This document shows, piece after piece, positions 31,840 to 40,990 of a stretch of 64,000 nt of DNA (position 1 is its first letter; every line of letters starts with the position of its first letter). This DNA is from an uncultured Clostridia bacterium (GTDB taxonomy: Bacteria; Bacillota; Clostridia; UBA1381). Both the position numbers and the translations under genes were made by a program. The stretch lies in the NCBI GenBank assembly GCA_934476675.1, contig CAKSOE010000004.1, forward strand, positions 62,001-126,000, read 5' to 3'. Under the pieces are notes generated by a model. That model was not told the origin of the DNA and made no database searches. It was given only the letters and a program-made list of their open reading frames with translations.

Positions 31840-33351
31840 TTAATCTTTTTCGTTTTTTACAGCGGCAAATTCAGCCTTGATTTCGTCTGATGCACCGCCT
31901 GTTGCGACGCTTACGATAAATATAAATGCAAGCGAAACAATAAATCCGGGAACAATCTCATAAAGAGAGAAGATTGCCGGAGCATTGCCTGCGCCCCAGA
32001 TAAGGTTGGGGAGATATGCCCACATAAGCGCCACGGCGCCGCCGGAGATGATCCCTGCAAGCGCACCTTTTTCATTGCAGTTATTCCAGAAAAGGCTGCA
32101 CAGAATAATTGGTCCGAATGCTGCACCGAAGCCTGCCCATGCGTGCGAAACTATTTCAAACACGGATGAATTGGGGTTAACAGCCAGTGCAAAAGCAATT
32201 AAGGCGATAACTAAGATTGTAATGCGTCCGACGCTTACAAGTTTTTTATCATCTGCGTTCTTGTTGAACAGCGTCTGATATATATCGGTGGAAAATGCAG
32301 ATGATGCAACCAAAAGCTGTGAATCGGCCGTTGACATTATAGCTGCAAGCACCGCCGAAAGCAATACTCCTGCAATGACCGTCGGAAACATTCCCTGAAC
32401 CATAATCATGAATATTTTTTCCTCATTGCCCGGCTCGGGAGCCGGAATTGTCGGGGTGGGAAGGTATCTTGAAGCCATCATTCCGAGTGAAACCGCAGCA
32501 AAGAGGCTGAGTACAACCCAAACCATAGCAATTATTCTTGCAGGCTTTACTTCCTTTGCTGATTTTATTGCCATAAATCTTGCAAGAATATGCGGCTGAC
32601 CGAAATATCCGAGCCCCCATGCGATTGCGCCGACTATACCGCTTATTCCGTATGCAGCCGACGGCGCGAAAGTTATATCAAGCTGTGACCACGAAAAATC
32701 AGGCATTGCATTCATTTTTCCGAACATTGTAAGACATACAAATACAATTGCAACAAACATCAGTATGCCCTGGAATAAATCTGTCCAGCAAACAGCCTTA
32801 AAACCGCCAAGAAAAGTATATACCGTAACAACAAATACCGACAGGATAAGCGCCGGAAAATAGTCGAGGTGGAATACAAAGTTAAAAAGCTTTGCTCCTG
32901 CGGCAAACATCGAAGATGTGTAAACAGCGAAAAATATAAGTATAAACAGCGCCGAAAAAACTCTTAAAACATTGGATTTTGCCTTAAAACGATTTTGAAA
33001 AAAGTCGGGAAGCGTAATCGAATTGCCTGCTTTTTGAGTATATTTCCTAAGTGGCTTTGCAACTATAAGCCAGTTAAGATATGTACCGATTGCAAGACCG
33101 ATTGCCGTCCATGCTGCCTCGGTGAAGCCTGCACCCATAAGATATGCAAGCCCTGGCAGCCCCATAAGCAGCCAGCCGCTCATATCCGATGCTTGTGCAC
33201 TCATTGATGTTACCCAGATGTTCATGGATCTGTCACCTAAAACATATTCGGCATTGCTGGAATCTTTTTTGTAGAACTTAAAGCCTATAAGAATCATAAG
33301 GCACAGATACACAAAAAGCACCATTCCCTGAATAAAAACTTTTGTAAACAT
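31840..33351 (-). CDS. PutP-type sodium:solute symporter
   Basis: Sodium/solute symporter of the SSS family, about 503 residues with about 13 membrane segments. The N-terminal ERNAEYVLGDRSMN-type loop (SSNAEYVLGDRS), SAQASDMSGWLLMGLPG and GWGLGYFGQPHILARFMAI-like segment (AWGLGYFGQPHI) are strongly PutP-like, and LLVASSAFSTDIYQ is the Na+-site region. PutP carries proline; in this neighbourhood a sugar-acid substrate is also conceivable, so the symbol is left blank. Two nearby ATGs exist; 33351 has AAAGGA at 9 nt, 33357 only 3 nt. A perfect palindrome overlaps its -35 box. Confidence 0.85.
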   Translation of the reverse strand: MFTKVFIQGMVLFVYLCLMILIGFKFYKKDSSNAEYVLGDRSMNIWVTSMSAQASDMSGWLLMGLPGLAYLMGAGFTEAAWTAIGLAIGTYLNWLIVAKPLRKYTQKAGNSITLPDFFQNRFKAKSNVLRVFSALFILIFFAVYTSSMFAAGAKLFNFVFHLDYFPALILSVFVVTVYTFLGGFKAVCWTDLFQGILMFVAIVFVCLTMFGKMNAMPDFSWSQLDITFAPSAAYGISGIVGAIAWGLGYFGQPHILARFMAIKSAKEVKPARIIAMVWVVLSLFAAVSLGMMASRYLPTPTIPAPEPGNEEKIFMIMVQGMFPTVIAGVLLSAVLAAIMSTADSQLLVASSAFSTDIYQTLFNKNADDKKLVSVGRITILVIALIAFALAVNPNSSVFEIVSHAWAGFGAAFGPIILCSLFWNNCNEKGALAGIISGGAVALMWAYLPNLIWGAGNAPAIFSLYEIVPGFIVSLAFIFIVSVATGGASDEIKAEFAAVKNEKD

Positions 33352-33433
33352 TGTCATAAATCCTTTCTTTTATATGTTTATAATCCCGCGCATAAAAGAG
33401 TGGATTTTATATGCGGAAAAAAATACATAAATA

Positions 33434-33462
33434 ATTATACCAAAAAATAAACATTTTTTCAA
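33434..33462 (-). promoter_or_regulatory. promoter of the Na+ symporter
   Basis: TTGAAA (33462-33457) and TATAAT (33439-33434), 17-bp spacer, minus strand. The -35 box lies inside the palindrome at 33456-33477. Confidence 0.68.
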
Positions 33463-33477
33463 GATATATCTTGAAAA
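33456..33477. promoter_or_regulatory. perfect 22-bp palindrome, candidate operator
   Basis: TTTTCAAGATA (33456-33466) is followed at once by its exact reverse complement (33467-33477). With no loop and with overlap of the symporter -35 box, it fits a dimeric repressor or activator site better than a terminator. Confidence 0.55.
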
Positions 33478-33561
33478 TTATGTAAAAATATTAAAAAATC
33501 AACGAATTAAATTTGTTGCCGCTTGCATTAATAAATCATTTGTTATAATTTACAAAAATAC

Positions 33562-33590
33562 TTGCACTGTCAAACAAAATGTGGTATAAT
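33562..33590 (+). promoter_or_regulatory. promoter of the surface-protein operon
   Basis: TTGCAC (33562-33567) and TATAAT (33585-33590), 17-bp spacer. The predicted start near 33597 gives a leader of about 170 nt. Confidence 0.68.
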
Positions 33591-33596
33591 ATTACA

Positions 33597-33725
33597 AGAC
33601 ACAGCAAAGACTCAAAAATAATAGGGGAACGGCGAACGAGTATATCAAAATATTTTAAATATGGAGGATACGAACTATGCTGAAGCTTAATTATTTTTAA
33701 CGAAAAAATGGGCAAACATTTTTTT
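33597..33725 (+). promoter_or_regulatory. candidate structured leader RNA
   Basis: The leader can fold as a three-way junction: outer stem CAGCA (33602-33606) with TGCTG (33678-33682), then CTC/GAG (33611-33613, 33638-33640) and TAT-TC/GGATA (33641-33646, 33666-33670). A GGAGGA site and the start codon of a 7-codon ORF lie in the 3' part of the fold. A hairpin with arms AAAAAATG/CATTTTTT (33703-33724) follows. I cannot match it to a known riboswitch class. Confidence 0.35.
33677..33700 (+). CDS. possible 7-residue leader peptide
   Basis: ATG at 33677 to TAA at 33700 encodes MLKLNYF. GGAGGA (33663-33668) is 8 nt upstream, as good a site as those of the real genes. An AT-rich hairpin follows the stop. 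The combination resembles an attenuation leader, but the peptide has no run of one amino acid, so the signal would not be classical amino-acid starvation. Confidence 0.4.
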   Translation: MLKLNYF

Positions 33726-33768
33726 TGGTTTAGTAAAACACAAAGATTATGAAAGAAAGGATTTTTTT

Positions 33769-35433
33769 ATGCGAAAATTAAATAAATTTATTTCGGCGTT
33801 TGTGGTGTCGGTAGTGTGTTTTGTAATGTCTTTGCTGATTAGCACGAATTGTACATATATGGCAGAGGCGGCAGAGAAAATTCAGGATATATCTGCTGCC
33901 GGCGCGGCTGTTGTCACAGATAATTCGGATTTGTCTGTCAGAGTTGTTTTGTGCAGCAACGGTGAACAATCGACGATTTTTACAGGGAAACTGAAAAACT
34001 ATGACAACGGCAGATGGGTAGGTCTTGATTTTTCGGAGGTGCAGTCCTGGGCAATAGTTAACTGGGGGGATTCTTCAAACGATGTGCGGAGTATTATACC
34101 AGAAAACACTTTTATTGACATGAACCGTGAAGAGGTGTCTCTTAACAGCAGCTTCACAGATGAAATCGATACAATAGGTGTTGAAGCAGCTTCGGGAACG
34201 GTTACTTGTAATGCAAAGCTTGTTTATGATAACATCTATTGCGAAAAAGTAATCAGACCGAATAAAACCTTAACAGCGCTCATGGCTCTCAACAACACCG
34301 GTACGTCGGTAAGAAATGTAATCTGTTACATGGCTGAATACGACAGCACAGGAAGTCTGATTAATCTGACGGCAGGAGCGGAAGTGTCGGTCATGCAGGG
34401 AAGTACAAATGTTCAGGCTGAAAAAACATTTTCTGCCGGTGCGGCTGCTGCAAGGTTATTTTTCTGGGATAAAAATTCCATGCAGCCTTTGTGTGAAAGT
34501 GTTGATTTAACCTCGGCAAACGAAGATTATTACAGCAACACATTTGAAACGGCTGACGAATATGATATAAGCAGAGCATTTGAGGGAAATATTAATGATA
34601 TCTCCGATGTGGATTATATAAAGTTCAGACCGAATGCAGATGGAAAATATTTAATAAGCTTTAATTCGGAAAATAGTGCGGATATAAGCTTATATAACAG
34701 TCAGAATGTCTTGCTTAAAAGCGAAACAGCGTTTGAAAACGGAAAATATATAAAGGAAGAATTAACTGCGGAGCAGACGTATTATATTAGGGTCAGCGGC
34801 GCCTCGGCAGGGAGTTATAAATTTTCCGTAAAGCAAACCCCGGGATTGCTGATAGGCATGGGATTTAATGAAATGCTTCTGACCGGAGCCGCTTCAAATC
34901 CGATAGGCGAGTCGCAGACAGCAGATGTAACGATTGTTGCCGCGGACGGCGAGACTACGAAAAAGTCTGTTGCAGTAATTGCCGACAACGAAAGTGTAAG
35001 CGCTGTTGTTCCGGTTAGTCTGAGCAGCGGTCAGTACAAGATTTTTGTTTGCACCGGAAATAAAATACAAGAGGTTATTGATTTAAAGCTTTTGGCAGAT
35101 ACGGTTAGTTTCAATGTAAAATCGGGTGAATACTGCTCTGTACCGTTCATTACGGCTGATGCCGCGCTGCTGAATGATGTGTGTTTTTCGCTCGGATATT
35201 CCGAAAACAATTTTGAAATATACGATGTATGCGATTATACACAAACAATAGAAAACGGAAAGGGGATTATAAATACAGGATATATAAATGTAATTGAGAA
35301 AACCGATTCACTTTGCGTATTTAAGTCTATGCATACTTCAAAAACATGGTTGGGTGCAGTAAATTCGATCAGGTTAAAAGCGAAGCAAAATGCGAATATG
35401 AGCACGTCAAGATACGTGTATACGGTACAGTAA
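33769..35433 (+). CDS. secreted protein of unknown function with PPC-like domain
   Basis: 554 residues. A signal peptide (about 1-35, ending AEAAEK) is clear. Residues about 40-250 are a beta-rich region of no family I know. Residues about 270-365 resemble a bacterial pre-peptidase C-terminal (PPC) domain (DVDYIKFRPNADGKYLISF, then YYIRVSGASAGSYKFSV). The C-terminal part (about 445-554, from SFNVKSGEYCSVPFITAD) has a cohesin- or Ig-like look. There is no SLH or sorting signal. AAAGGA precedes the ATG. It is followed 15 nt later by the M6-like peptidase, which may be its partner. Function unknown. Confidence 0.8.
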   Translation: MRKLNKFISAFVVSVVCFVMSLLISTNCTYMAEAAEKIQDISAAGAAVVTDNSDLSVRVVLCSNGEQSTIFTGKLKNYDNGRWVGLDFSEVQSWAIVNWGDSSNDVRSIIPENTFIDMNREEVSLNSSFTDEIDTIGVEAASGTVTCNAKLVYDNIYCEKVIRPNKTLTALMALNNTGTSVRNVICYMAEYDSTGSLINLTAGAEVSVMQGSTNVQAEKTFSAGAAAARLFFWDKNSMQPLCESVDLTSANEDYYSNTFETADEYDISRAFEGNINDISDVDYIKFRPNADGKYLISFNSENSADISLYNSQNVLLKSETAFENGKYIKEELTAEQTYYIRVSGASAGSYKFSVKQTPGLLIGMGFNEMLLTGAASNPIGESQTADVTIVAADGETTKKSVAVIADNESVSAVVPVSLSSGQYKIFVCTGNKIQEVIDLKLLADTVSFNVKSGEYCSVPFITADAALLNDVCFSLGYSENNFEIYDVCDYTQTIENGKGIINTGYINVIEKTDSLCVFKSMHTSKTWLGAVNSIRLKAKQNANMSTSRYVYTVQ

Positions 35434-35448
35434 GGAGAGTGAACGGTA

Positions 35449-37815
35449 ATGATAAACAAAATTAAAAATATTATTCTGTCATTGAGTGCAGGTGCAATGA
35501 TTTTAACCGCAGGCGCTGCGGTGCAGGCAGCGATGCTGTCGGAATATCCGTGTACGGTTACTCAGCCGGACGGAACAATAGTCGAATGTTTCTTAAACGG
35601 TGATGAATACTTCGGATATTTGACAGACGAAAACGGAGCTGTTATCGTGCAAAATACCGATACGGGCAGTTATACATATGCAGCCGTTAATAACGGACAG
35701 CTTGTAAGTACGGAAAACATAATAGAATCGCCGTCGCAAAGTTCCGCAATGGCAGGAGGAGGGGGCGGAAGCTTCCAAACAGTATCAGCAGATGATTTGC
35801 CGGAGGAATACATCCAAAATCAGATTACCGAAAAAAAGGCAAAACGTGACGGAAACGGCGGCACATTGCTGATGTCACTGTCTGAAAACAATACAAACAC
35901 AATGGGATATAACGGAAAAACGCTCAATAATATTGTTATATTTGTTGAATTTAAGGATACGGTATTTTCTTTATCTCACAAGGATTACAGCTATTATGAC
36001 GGACTTTTCAATACAAATGACAGGTCACTGAAAAATTATTATAATGAAGTTTCCTACGGAAAAACAATTGTTAACTCCGTGTTGGCGACAGCCGACTCCG
36101 GTGCGAATGTTGCCGTATATAAGTCAAACCAAAAGAGGTCGTATTATGAATCTGATTATAATTTACTGCATAACCTTATGGACGAGGCTGTGAAGTGGGC
36201 GGCAGATAATAATTATATACCGGAGGATGTGAATTATGACGCTGACGGAGACGGTACTGCCGAATGCGTTACATTTATTTTCGCAGGCGACGTACAGACA
36301 TCGGGTGAAAGAATTTTCTGGCCGCAGGCATGGTGGGGCGGCTATTTAAGCAATGATATATACGGAAAGCATATCCGTAAATATTTCATGGTACCCGAAA
36401 AATTACTGTATGGTTCCGAAAAGGGAAATTTGTTCCAGAAAGATGAAGATATTCTGTTCCATGAAAGCTTTCATGCGATTTTTGAGGGCGGAGATTTGTA
36501 TGATAACAGACTTCGCAATACCTGGAACAGTACTTATCAGGTCTATGGCAATGCCATGCCGGTTCGTAACTGGGATATAATGAGTTCTGCGCCCGGAACG
36601 CATATGTCCTCGTATATGAAATACAGATACGGCAACTGGATAAATATTCCCGAAATCAAAAGCAGCGGAACATATACGTTAAAGCCTATGAGTACATTCA
36701 GAAATTTGCCGGCTGCCAGTATTGAAAACAATACGGTTGCGTATGTTCTGCGTTCGTCTGTTCCGGTTTCCGGAAACGGCGATACAAGCCAGTATTTTAT
36801 TGCGGAATACAGAAAATCCCACGGATTTTTCGACAGACTCGGCGCTTTGCAGGGTGATGGGCTTGTCATATACAGGGTAAATTCTAATTTCGACGGCTGC
36901 GGAAATAATTTCAATACGGCTGATGCGAACGGTTCCAAGTATGAAATCGAGGAAATATATCCCAAAAAAGATTATAAGAATTTGCGCTATTCAAACGGCA
37001 CAAGCTCAGGGATTATAGTCTCAAATATTCAGACAAATTCAGATGGTACGTTAAGCTTTACCGTTTCAATGTACGGAAGCAGCAATTTAATGTATTTTAA
37101 AGATCCTCGGCTGGCAGATGCCGTAAGAACTGCTATCGGGAAAAGCGATTCCCTAATAACAGAAGCGGACATTGCAGCGGTGACATCACTCGATGTATCG
37201 ATAGAAAATGAACAGTTGCCGCTGGATTTGTCTGGGATAGAGCATATGACGGGACTTACAAGCTTTACAGCACGACACTGTAAGATTGACGACATTACAC
37301 CGTTGCAAGAACTTACAGGACTTACTTCGTTGGATTTGTCATATAATAATATTAAAGATATTTCGGCACTGTCGGGCAAAAGCAGTTTGAGAACATTAAA
37401 GCTTCGCGGTAATCTCATAAGCGACTATTCTCCTGTTGAAAGCTATTACAGCAGTATTACAGAAAAAGACTTCTCATTAAACGGCGCAGACGACTTTGTA
37501 TTCCGTATTCCGAACGTAAGCGCTTCGGGAAATTTACAGACGGTGTATGCAAAAAAAGGTGAGTATATGCCGGATGTTGTATACGGAACAATTGAGATGT
37601 TTAATCACGAAGGCGTGCTTCTCAAAAAAAGGAAGCTTTCTATAAGTATTCCGTCAACCGAAACGCAGTTATCTTTATATGTGCCGAATGAATATTCCTG
37701 CAGTAATGACGGTTCATATATAGCGCTCAGCGCTTACGAAAGAGCTGATGAACGTCAGCAGTTATCACGCATTACCATAAAACCATCATATTTTAATTTA
37801 GACATTTTTAAATAA
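35449..37815 (+). CDS. secreted M6-like metallopeptidase with leucine-rich repeats
   Basis: 788 residues with a signal peptide (about 1-27). Residues about 150-545 form an M6 (immune inhibitor A-like) metallopeptidase domain: NNIVIFVEFKDTVF, then YYNEVSYGKTIV, and the zinc site HESFH at 338-342, with FEGGDLYDN after it and NWDIMSSAPGTHMSSY as the Met-turn region. The spacing after HExxH (AIFEGGD) differs slightly from the usual HALGLPD. A leucine-rich block at about 593-670 (LTGLTSLDLSYNNIKDISAL) resembles internalin-type repeats and may bind protein or glycan. GGAGAG precedes the ATG. Second gene of the surface operon. Confidence 0.85.
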   Translation: MINKIKNIILSLSAGAMILTAGAAVQAAMLSEYPCTVTQPDGTIVECFLNGDEYFGYLTDENGAVIVQNTDTGSYTYAAVNNGQLVSTENIIESPSQSSAMAGGGGGSFQTVSADDLPEEYIQNQITEKKAKRDGNGGTLLMSLSENNTNTMGYNGKTLNNIVIFVEFKDTVFSLSHKDYSYYDGLFNTNDRSLKNYYNEVSYGKTIVNSVLATADSGANVAVYKSNQKRSYYESDYNLLHNLMDEAVKWAADNNYIPEDVNYDADGDGTAECVTFIFAGDVQTSGERIFWPQAWWGGYLSNDIYGKHIRKYFMVPEKLLYGSEKGNLFQKDEDILFHESFHAIFEGGDLYDNRLRNTWNSTYQVYGNAMPVRNWDIMSSAPGTHMSSYMKYRYGNWINIPEIKSSGTYTLKPMSTFRNLPAASIENNTVAYVLRSSVPVSGNGDTSQYFIAEYRKSHGFFDRLGALQGDGLVIYRVNSNFDGCGNNFNTADANGSKYEIEEIYPKKDYKNLRYSNGTSSGIIVSNIQTNSDGTLSFTVSMYGSSNLMYFKDPRLADAVRTAIGKSDSLITEADIAAVTSLDVSIENEQLPLDLSGIEHMTGLTSFTARHCKIDDITPLQELTGLTSLDLSYNNIKDISALSGKSSLRTLKLRGNLISDYSPVESYYSSITEKDFSLNGADDFVFRIPNVSASGNLQTVYAKKGEYMPDVVYGTIEMFNHEGVLLKKRKLSISIPSTETQLSLYVPNEYSCSNDGSYIALSAYERADERQQLSRITIKPSYFNLDIFK

Positions 37816-37835
37816 GTAGAAGGAGGGGTTACTTA

Positions 37836-40800
37836 ATGTTAAAAAAAATATTAAGCGTATTTCTGACGGTGAGTTTGGTATGCAGTACCTTTTGCACCGT
37901 GTCTCATGGTGATGGGAGTTTCTTATATGTTGGGGATAGTAGTCCGGAGGTTATTTTCGGCGGTTCTGTATCGGACCATTATTTGTTATTATCGGGCAAT
38001 GGAATTGTATCGGCATTCGGTAACAATGAGTATGGTCAATGCGGAGTATCTGCAGGCAAAAAAAATGATAAAGTAAATTACATTGATTTTGAAAACAAAG
38101 TTAAGAAGGTATCGGCAGGGGACTGTTTCAGTCTTGCATTAGACGAAAAAGGCACGGCATGGGGATGGGGCAGTAATGCTGAAAATCAGCTTGGAATTTC
38201 GGATTCAAAGGAAAATGTATTTGAAAAACCGCAGAAAATTGCAGAAAACATATCAGACATTGCCGCAAGCAAACAATTCAGTATATTACTTAATAACAGC
38301 GGTGAGCTTATGATTTCGGGCAGGGGAGAAGCCTTAAAAAAGCTTAAGTTTTCTGAAATTAAACATATATCGGCAGGATATAACAGCATCGCCGCCATCG
38401 GTGCGGATAATATAGTCTATTTTATGCAAACCGATGATATAAATAACATTAAGAAAATATCATTACCGCAAGGGTGTGAAGTACAATCGGCAGCAGTCGG
38501 CGAAAAGCATATTGCGATAAAATGTATAAACGGTGAAAATTTTGAAATTTATACTTACGGTGATAATTCCAAAAGTCAGTTGGGCGTTAAAAACGCTGTT
38601 TCGGCAGAGGAGGCTGTAAAAGCTTTGTCGCTGTCAAAGGACGAATACTCAACCGTAAATGTTTTTGCCGGCAGATACAGCACTGTTGTTGACGCATGGA
38701 ACAATATGTCTTACAGTGACCGCGTTACGGAGTACGCATGGGGTACTGATACGTGTGATGTTTATGATGGCGGCTGCCGTGTGAAAGAGACATTGGAGGA
38801 ACCGACCGGGTACGGAAACTATTATCATATTATTGATATGCAGGATGACAAATATATTGCATTCGATTATATGGTGTCCGAAATTATCGTTTTCGGAAAA
38901 TCGACAGATTTTCAGAGAATCCCTCTGATCGAACCGACAGAAAAAACCGATACAATGTATAAATATCAATATGATAATCTTGATTATAATACATACAATG
39001 TGAACTTTGTAAGCCTTAATAAAGACACATTCGCCGAGGATAGCGAAAATTACGCATATTGGGAGTATGTAAATAATCATCAATTCCGCATAAAGATAAA
39101 GGATTTCGATGAAACTTCTTCTGCAGTTATGAGCAGCGCGGTTAAATTAAGTAAAAACGTTACCGGAGAAAACAGAATTATCGGCACGTATGGTCCTGAG
39201 GTATGGAATTTTGACAGACATGATATATCGTTCAAGGCTGACAATGTTGATATACCGCATGGTCAAGAAGATGGAATTTTGGTAGAAATATCAGCGTATA
39301 AATTGCAAAATCGCAGCGAAAAGGCTTTGGAAATTCCGGCTGAAACAGAGGTGTTCTTTGAAAAAGTTACGCCGATTACGGAAAAAACGAAGCTTGGTCT
39401 GTATATTTACGGGTTACCGAACGGTACTACAGCAGAGGTTAAAAGTATAAACGGAAACAAGATTCTTTTGCAGCTTCACGGTAATTCGTCCTGTGATATG
39501 GACTATGATTCGTCTGTAAAGCTTTGCTACGTATATGATACGGCGAATAAAACGCAAAACGGATGCATCGGTAATTTTGACCCGTATGATATATCTGCAT
39601 GTGAACGGTCGGTTAAGGGGCTGACAATTAAGGCATCAGAAAATACACCGGAAATGCTTACCGCAAGCACTGCGCTTATTAAGGGCAAAGAGGACGGAAA
39701 AGAGGTTAAGCTTAATATTTCGGGCGGAGAATTTGCAGTGGAATTAACAGCTTCAAACTGGAGTATTGACGGCAGTGATGAGCTTAAAATTTCGGATGTA
39801 AAACGTATTGATAATAATAATGCAATTGCGGTTATTTCCGGAAACAGTTCCGATAAATACAGTGATGCGGAAATAAAAATAGTCTGCGGCGGCGATGAAT
39901 ACACAGACAGCAGAGAGTATGACGAGGAAACAGGAAGTTATTCAAATGTACCGTTGTATTCAAATTCCGTAAAGATAGAAAAGCAGACAAAAAGCAGCAG
40001 CGGAGGCACTGCAAGCACAGGCAGCAGTATGTCAAAACCAACTGCAAGCGTTAAGGGCGGAACTGTTAAGAGAGGAACATCGGTACAGCTTAGCTCAAGC
40101 GTTGACGGAGCAATAATTTATTATACAACGGACGGAACTGCACCTACGGAAAATAGCGGTGTATATACCGCACCAATCAAAATTACAGATAATATGACGC
40201 TGAAATTTATAGCAGTTTCGGGTAATAAAAAATCCGCTGTGCAGACGATAGAATATGCAGTTAAAAGTGCTGAGGCTACAATCAAGGAAAACTCCGAAAA
40301 TATCAAATATATCACAGCGCTTGACAATCAGCCGTTTTATCCCGATGAAGCGATTACAAGATATGAGATATTGCAGTATATAAGCAGTCTTTTTGATATT
40401 GAAAATCTGGGCGAAAAATCGGATTTTTCAGATGTTGATGCAAAGCATGAAGATATTGTAAATCTTTTTGCAGGCGCAGGATTGATAGAAGGCTATACAG
40501 ACAACACCTTTAAAGGTAATGAAGGACTAACCAGAGCGGAATTTGTTAAAATTCTGGACGATATTTTAAAGCCTGAGGTTAAGGAAAATTCACAGACATT
40601 TACCGATATAAAAGGACACTGGTGTGAAAAATATATTTCTGAATTTATGGGCTTGGGATATGTTTCGGGTTATCCTGATAACACCTTTAAGCCGGATGCT
40701 AAAATAACAAGAGCCGAAGCGGTAGCTGTTTTAAACCGAATTGCGGGAATTAAGGCATTGGATGCAAATGCAGACAGTTGCTTTACTGATGTTACAAATA

Positions 40801-40844
40801 AGCATTGGGCAAGTGGTTTGATTTATGCAGCAACAGCATATTAA
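37836..40844 (+). CDS. SLH-anchored surface protein with RCC1-like repeats
   Basis: 1002 residues. Signal peptide at about 1-25. Residues about 40-330 hold RCC1-type propeller repeats (AFGNNEYGQCG, WGWGSNAENQLG, YTYGDNSKSQLG). A long region (about 330-720) is unrecognised. Residues about 735-810 resemble a chitobiase C-terminal-type domain (IIYYTTDGTAPTENSGVY). Residues about 825-1002 hold S-layer homology repeats (LIEGYTDNTFKGNEGLTRAE and YVSGYPDNTFKPDAKITRAE, ending in a partial unit), in the permuted arrangement usual for clostridial SLH trios. GGAGGGG precedes the ATG. It would be held at the cell wall and could display or position the two preceding secreted proteins. Confidence 0.88.
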   Translation: MLKKILSVFLTVSLVCSTFCTVSHGDGSFLYVGDSSPEVIFGGSVSDHYLLLSGNGIVSAFGNNEYGQCGVSAGKKNDKVNYIDFENKVKKVSAGDCFSLALDEKGTAWGWGSNAENQLGISDSKENVFEKPQKIAENISDIAASKQFSILLNNSGELMISGRGEALKKLKFSEIKHISAGYNSIAAIGADNIVYFMQTDDINNIKKISLPQGCEVQSAAVGEKHIAIKCINGENFEIYTYGDNSKSQLGVKNAVSAEEAVKALSLSKDEYSTVNVFAGRYSTVVDAWNNMSYSDRVTEYAWGTDTCDVYDGGCRVKETLEEPTGYGNYYHIIDMQDDKYIAFDYMVSEIIVFGKSTDFQRIPLIEPTEKTDTMYKYQYDNLDYNTYNVNFVSLNKDTFAEDSENYAYWEYVNNHQFRIKIKDFDETSSAVMSSAVKLSKNVTGENRIIGTYGPEVWNFDRHDISFKADNVDIPHGQEDGILVEISAYKLQNRSEKALEIPAETEVFFEKVTPITEKTKLGLYIYGLPNGTTAEVKSINGNKILLQLHGNSSCDMDYDSSVKLCYVYDTANKTQNGCIGNFDPYDISACERSVKGLTIKASENTPEMLTASTALIKGKEDGKEVKLNISGGEFAVELTASNWSIDGSDELKISDVKRIDNNNAIAVISGNSSDKYSDAEIKIVCGGDEYTDSREYDEETGSYSNVPLYSNSVKIEKQTKSSSGGTASTGSSMSKPTASVKGGTVKRGTSVQLSSSVDGAIIYYTTDGTAPTENSGVYTAPIKITDNMTLKFIAVSGNKKSAVQTIEYAVKSAEATIKENSENIKYITALDNQPFYPDEAITRYEILQYISSLFDIENLGEKSDFSDVDAKHEDIVNLFAGAGLIEGYTDNTFKGNEGLTRAEFVKILDDILKPEVKENSQTFTDIKGHWCEKYISEFMGLGYVSGYPDNTFKPDAKITRAEAVAVLNRIAGIKALDANADSCFTDVTNKHWASGLIYAATAY

Positions 40845-40875
40845 TTACAATCAACAGTTGGAGTGAAAATGAATA

Positions 40876-40910
40876 TAATGCGGCAGATTTAAACTGCCGC
40901 ATTAATTTTT
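40876..40910 (+). terminator. terminator of the surface operon
   Basis: Stem TAATGCGGCAG (40876-40886) with CTGCCGCATTA (40894-40904), followed by ATTTTTG. Confidence 0.88.
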
Positions 40911-40922
40911 GCAGCTAAAATT

Positions 40923-40956
40923 ATAGAAAGAAACGCCGTGCGGCATTTCTTTCTAT
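40923..40956 (-). terminator. hairpin downstream of adenine deaminase
   Basis: ATAGAAAGAAA/TTTCTTTCTAT arms with an inner GCC/GGC dyad. Placed 35 nt after the deaminase stop on the minus strand, followed by AATTTT, so the T-run is weak. Confidence 0.65.
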
Positions 40957-40990
40957 GTAGGTTAATTTGGATCGAAAATAGGGTAGGGGA

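Larger units (their letters stand above)
33358..33768. other. 411-bp divergent regulatory region
   Basis: Lies between the symporter (minus) and the surface operon (plus). It holds the symporter promoter with a perfect palindrome, the surface operon promoter, a long leader with potential paired elements, a 7-codon ORF and an AT-rich hairpin. Each is listed separately. Confidence 0.7.
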
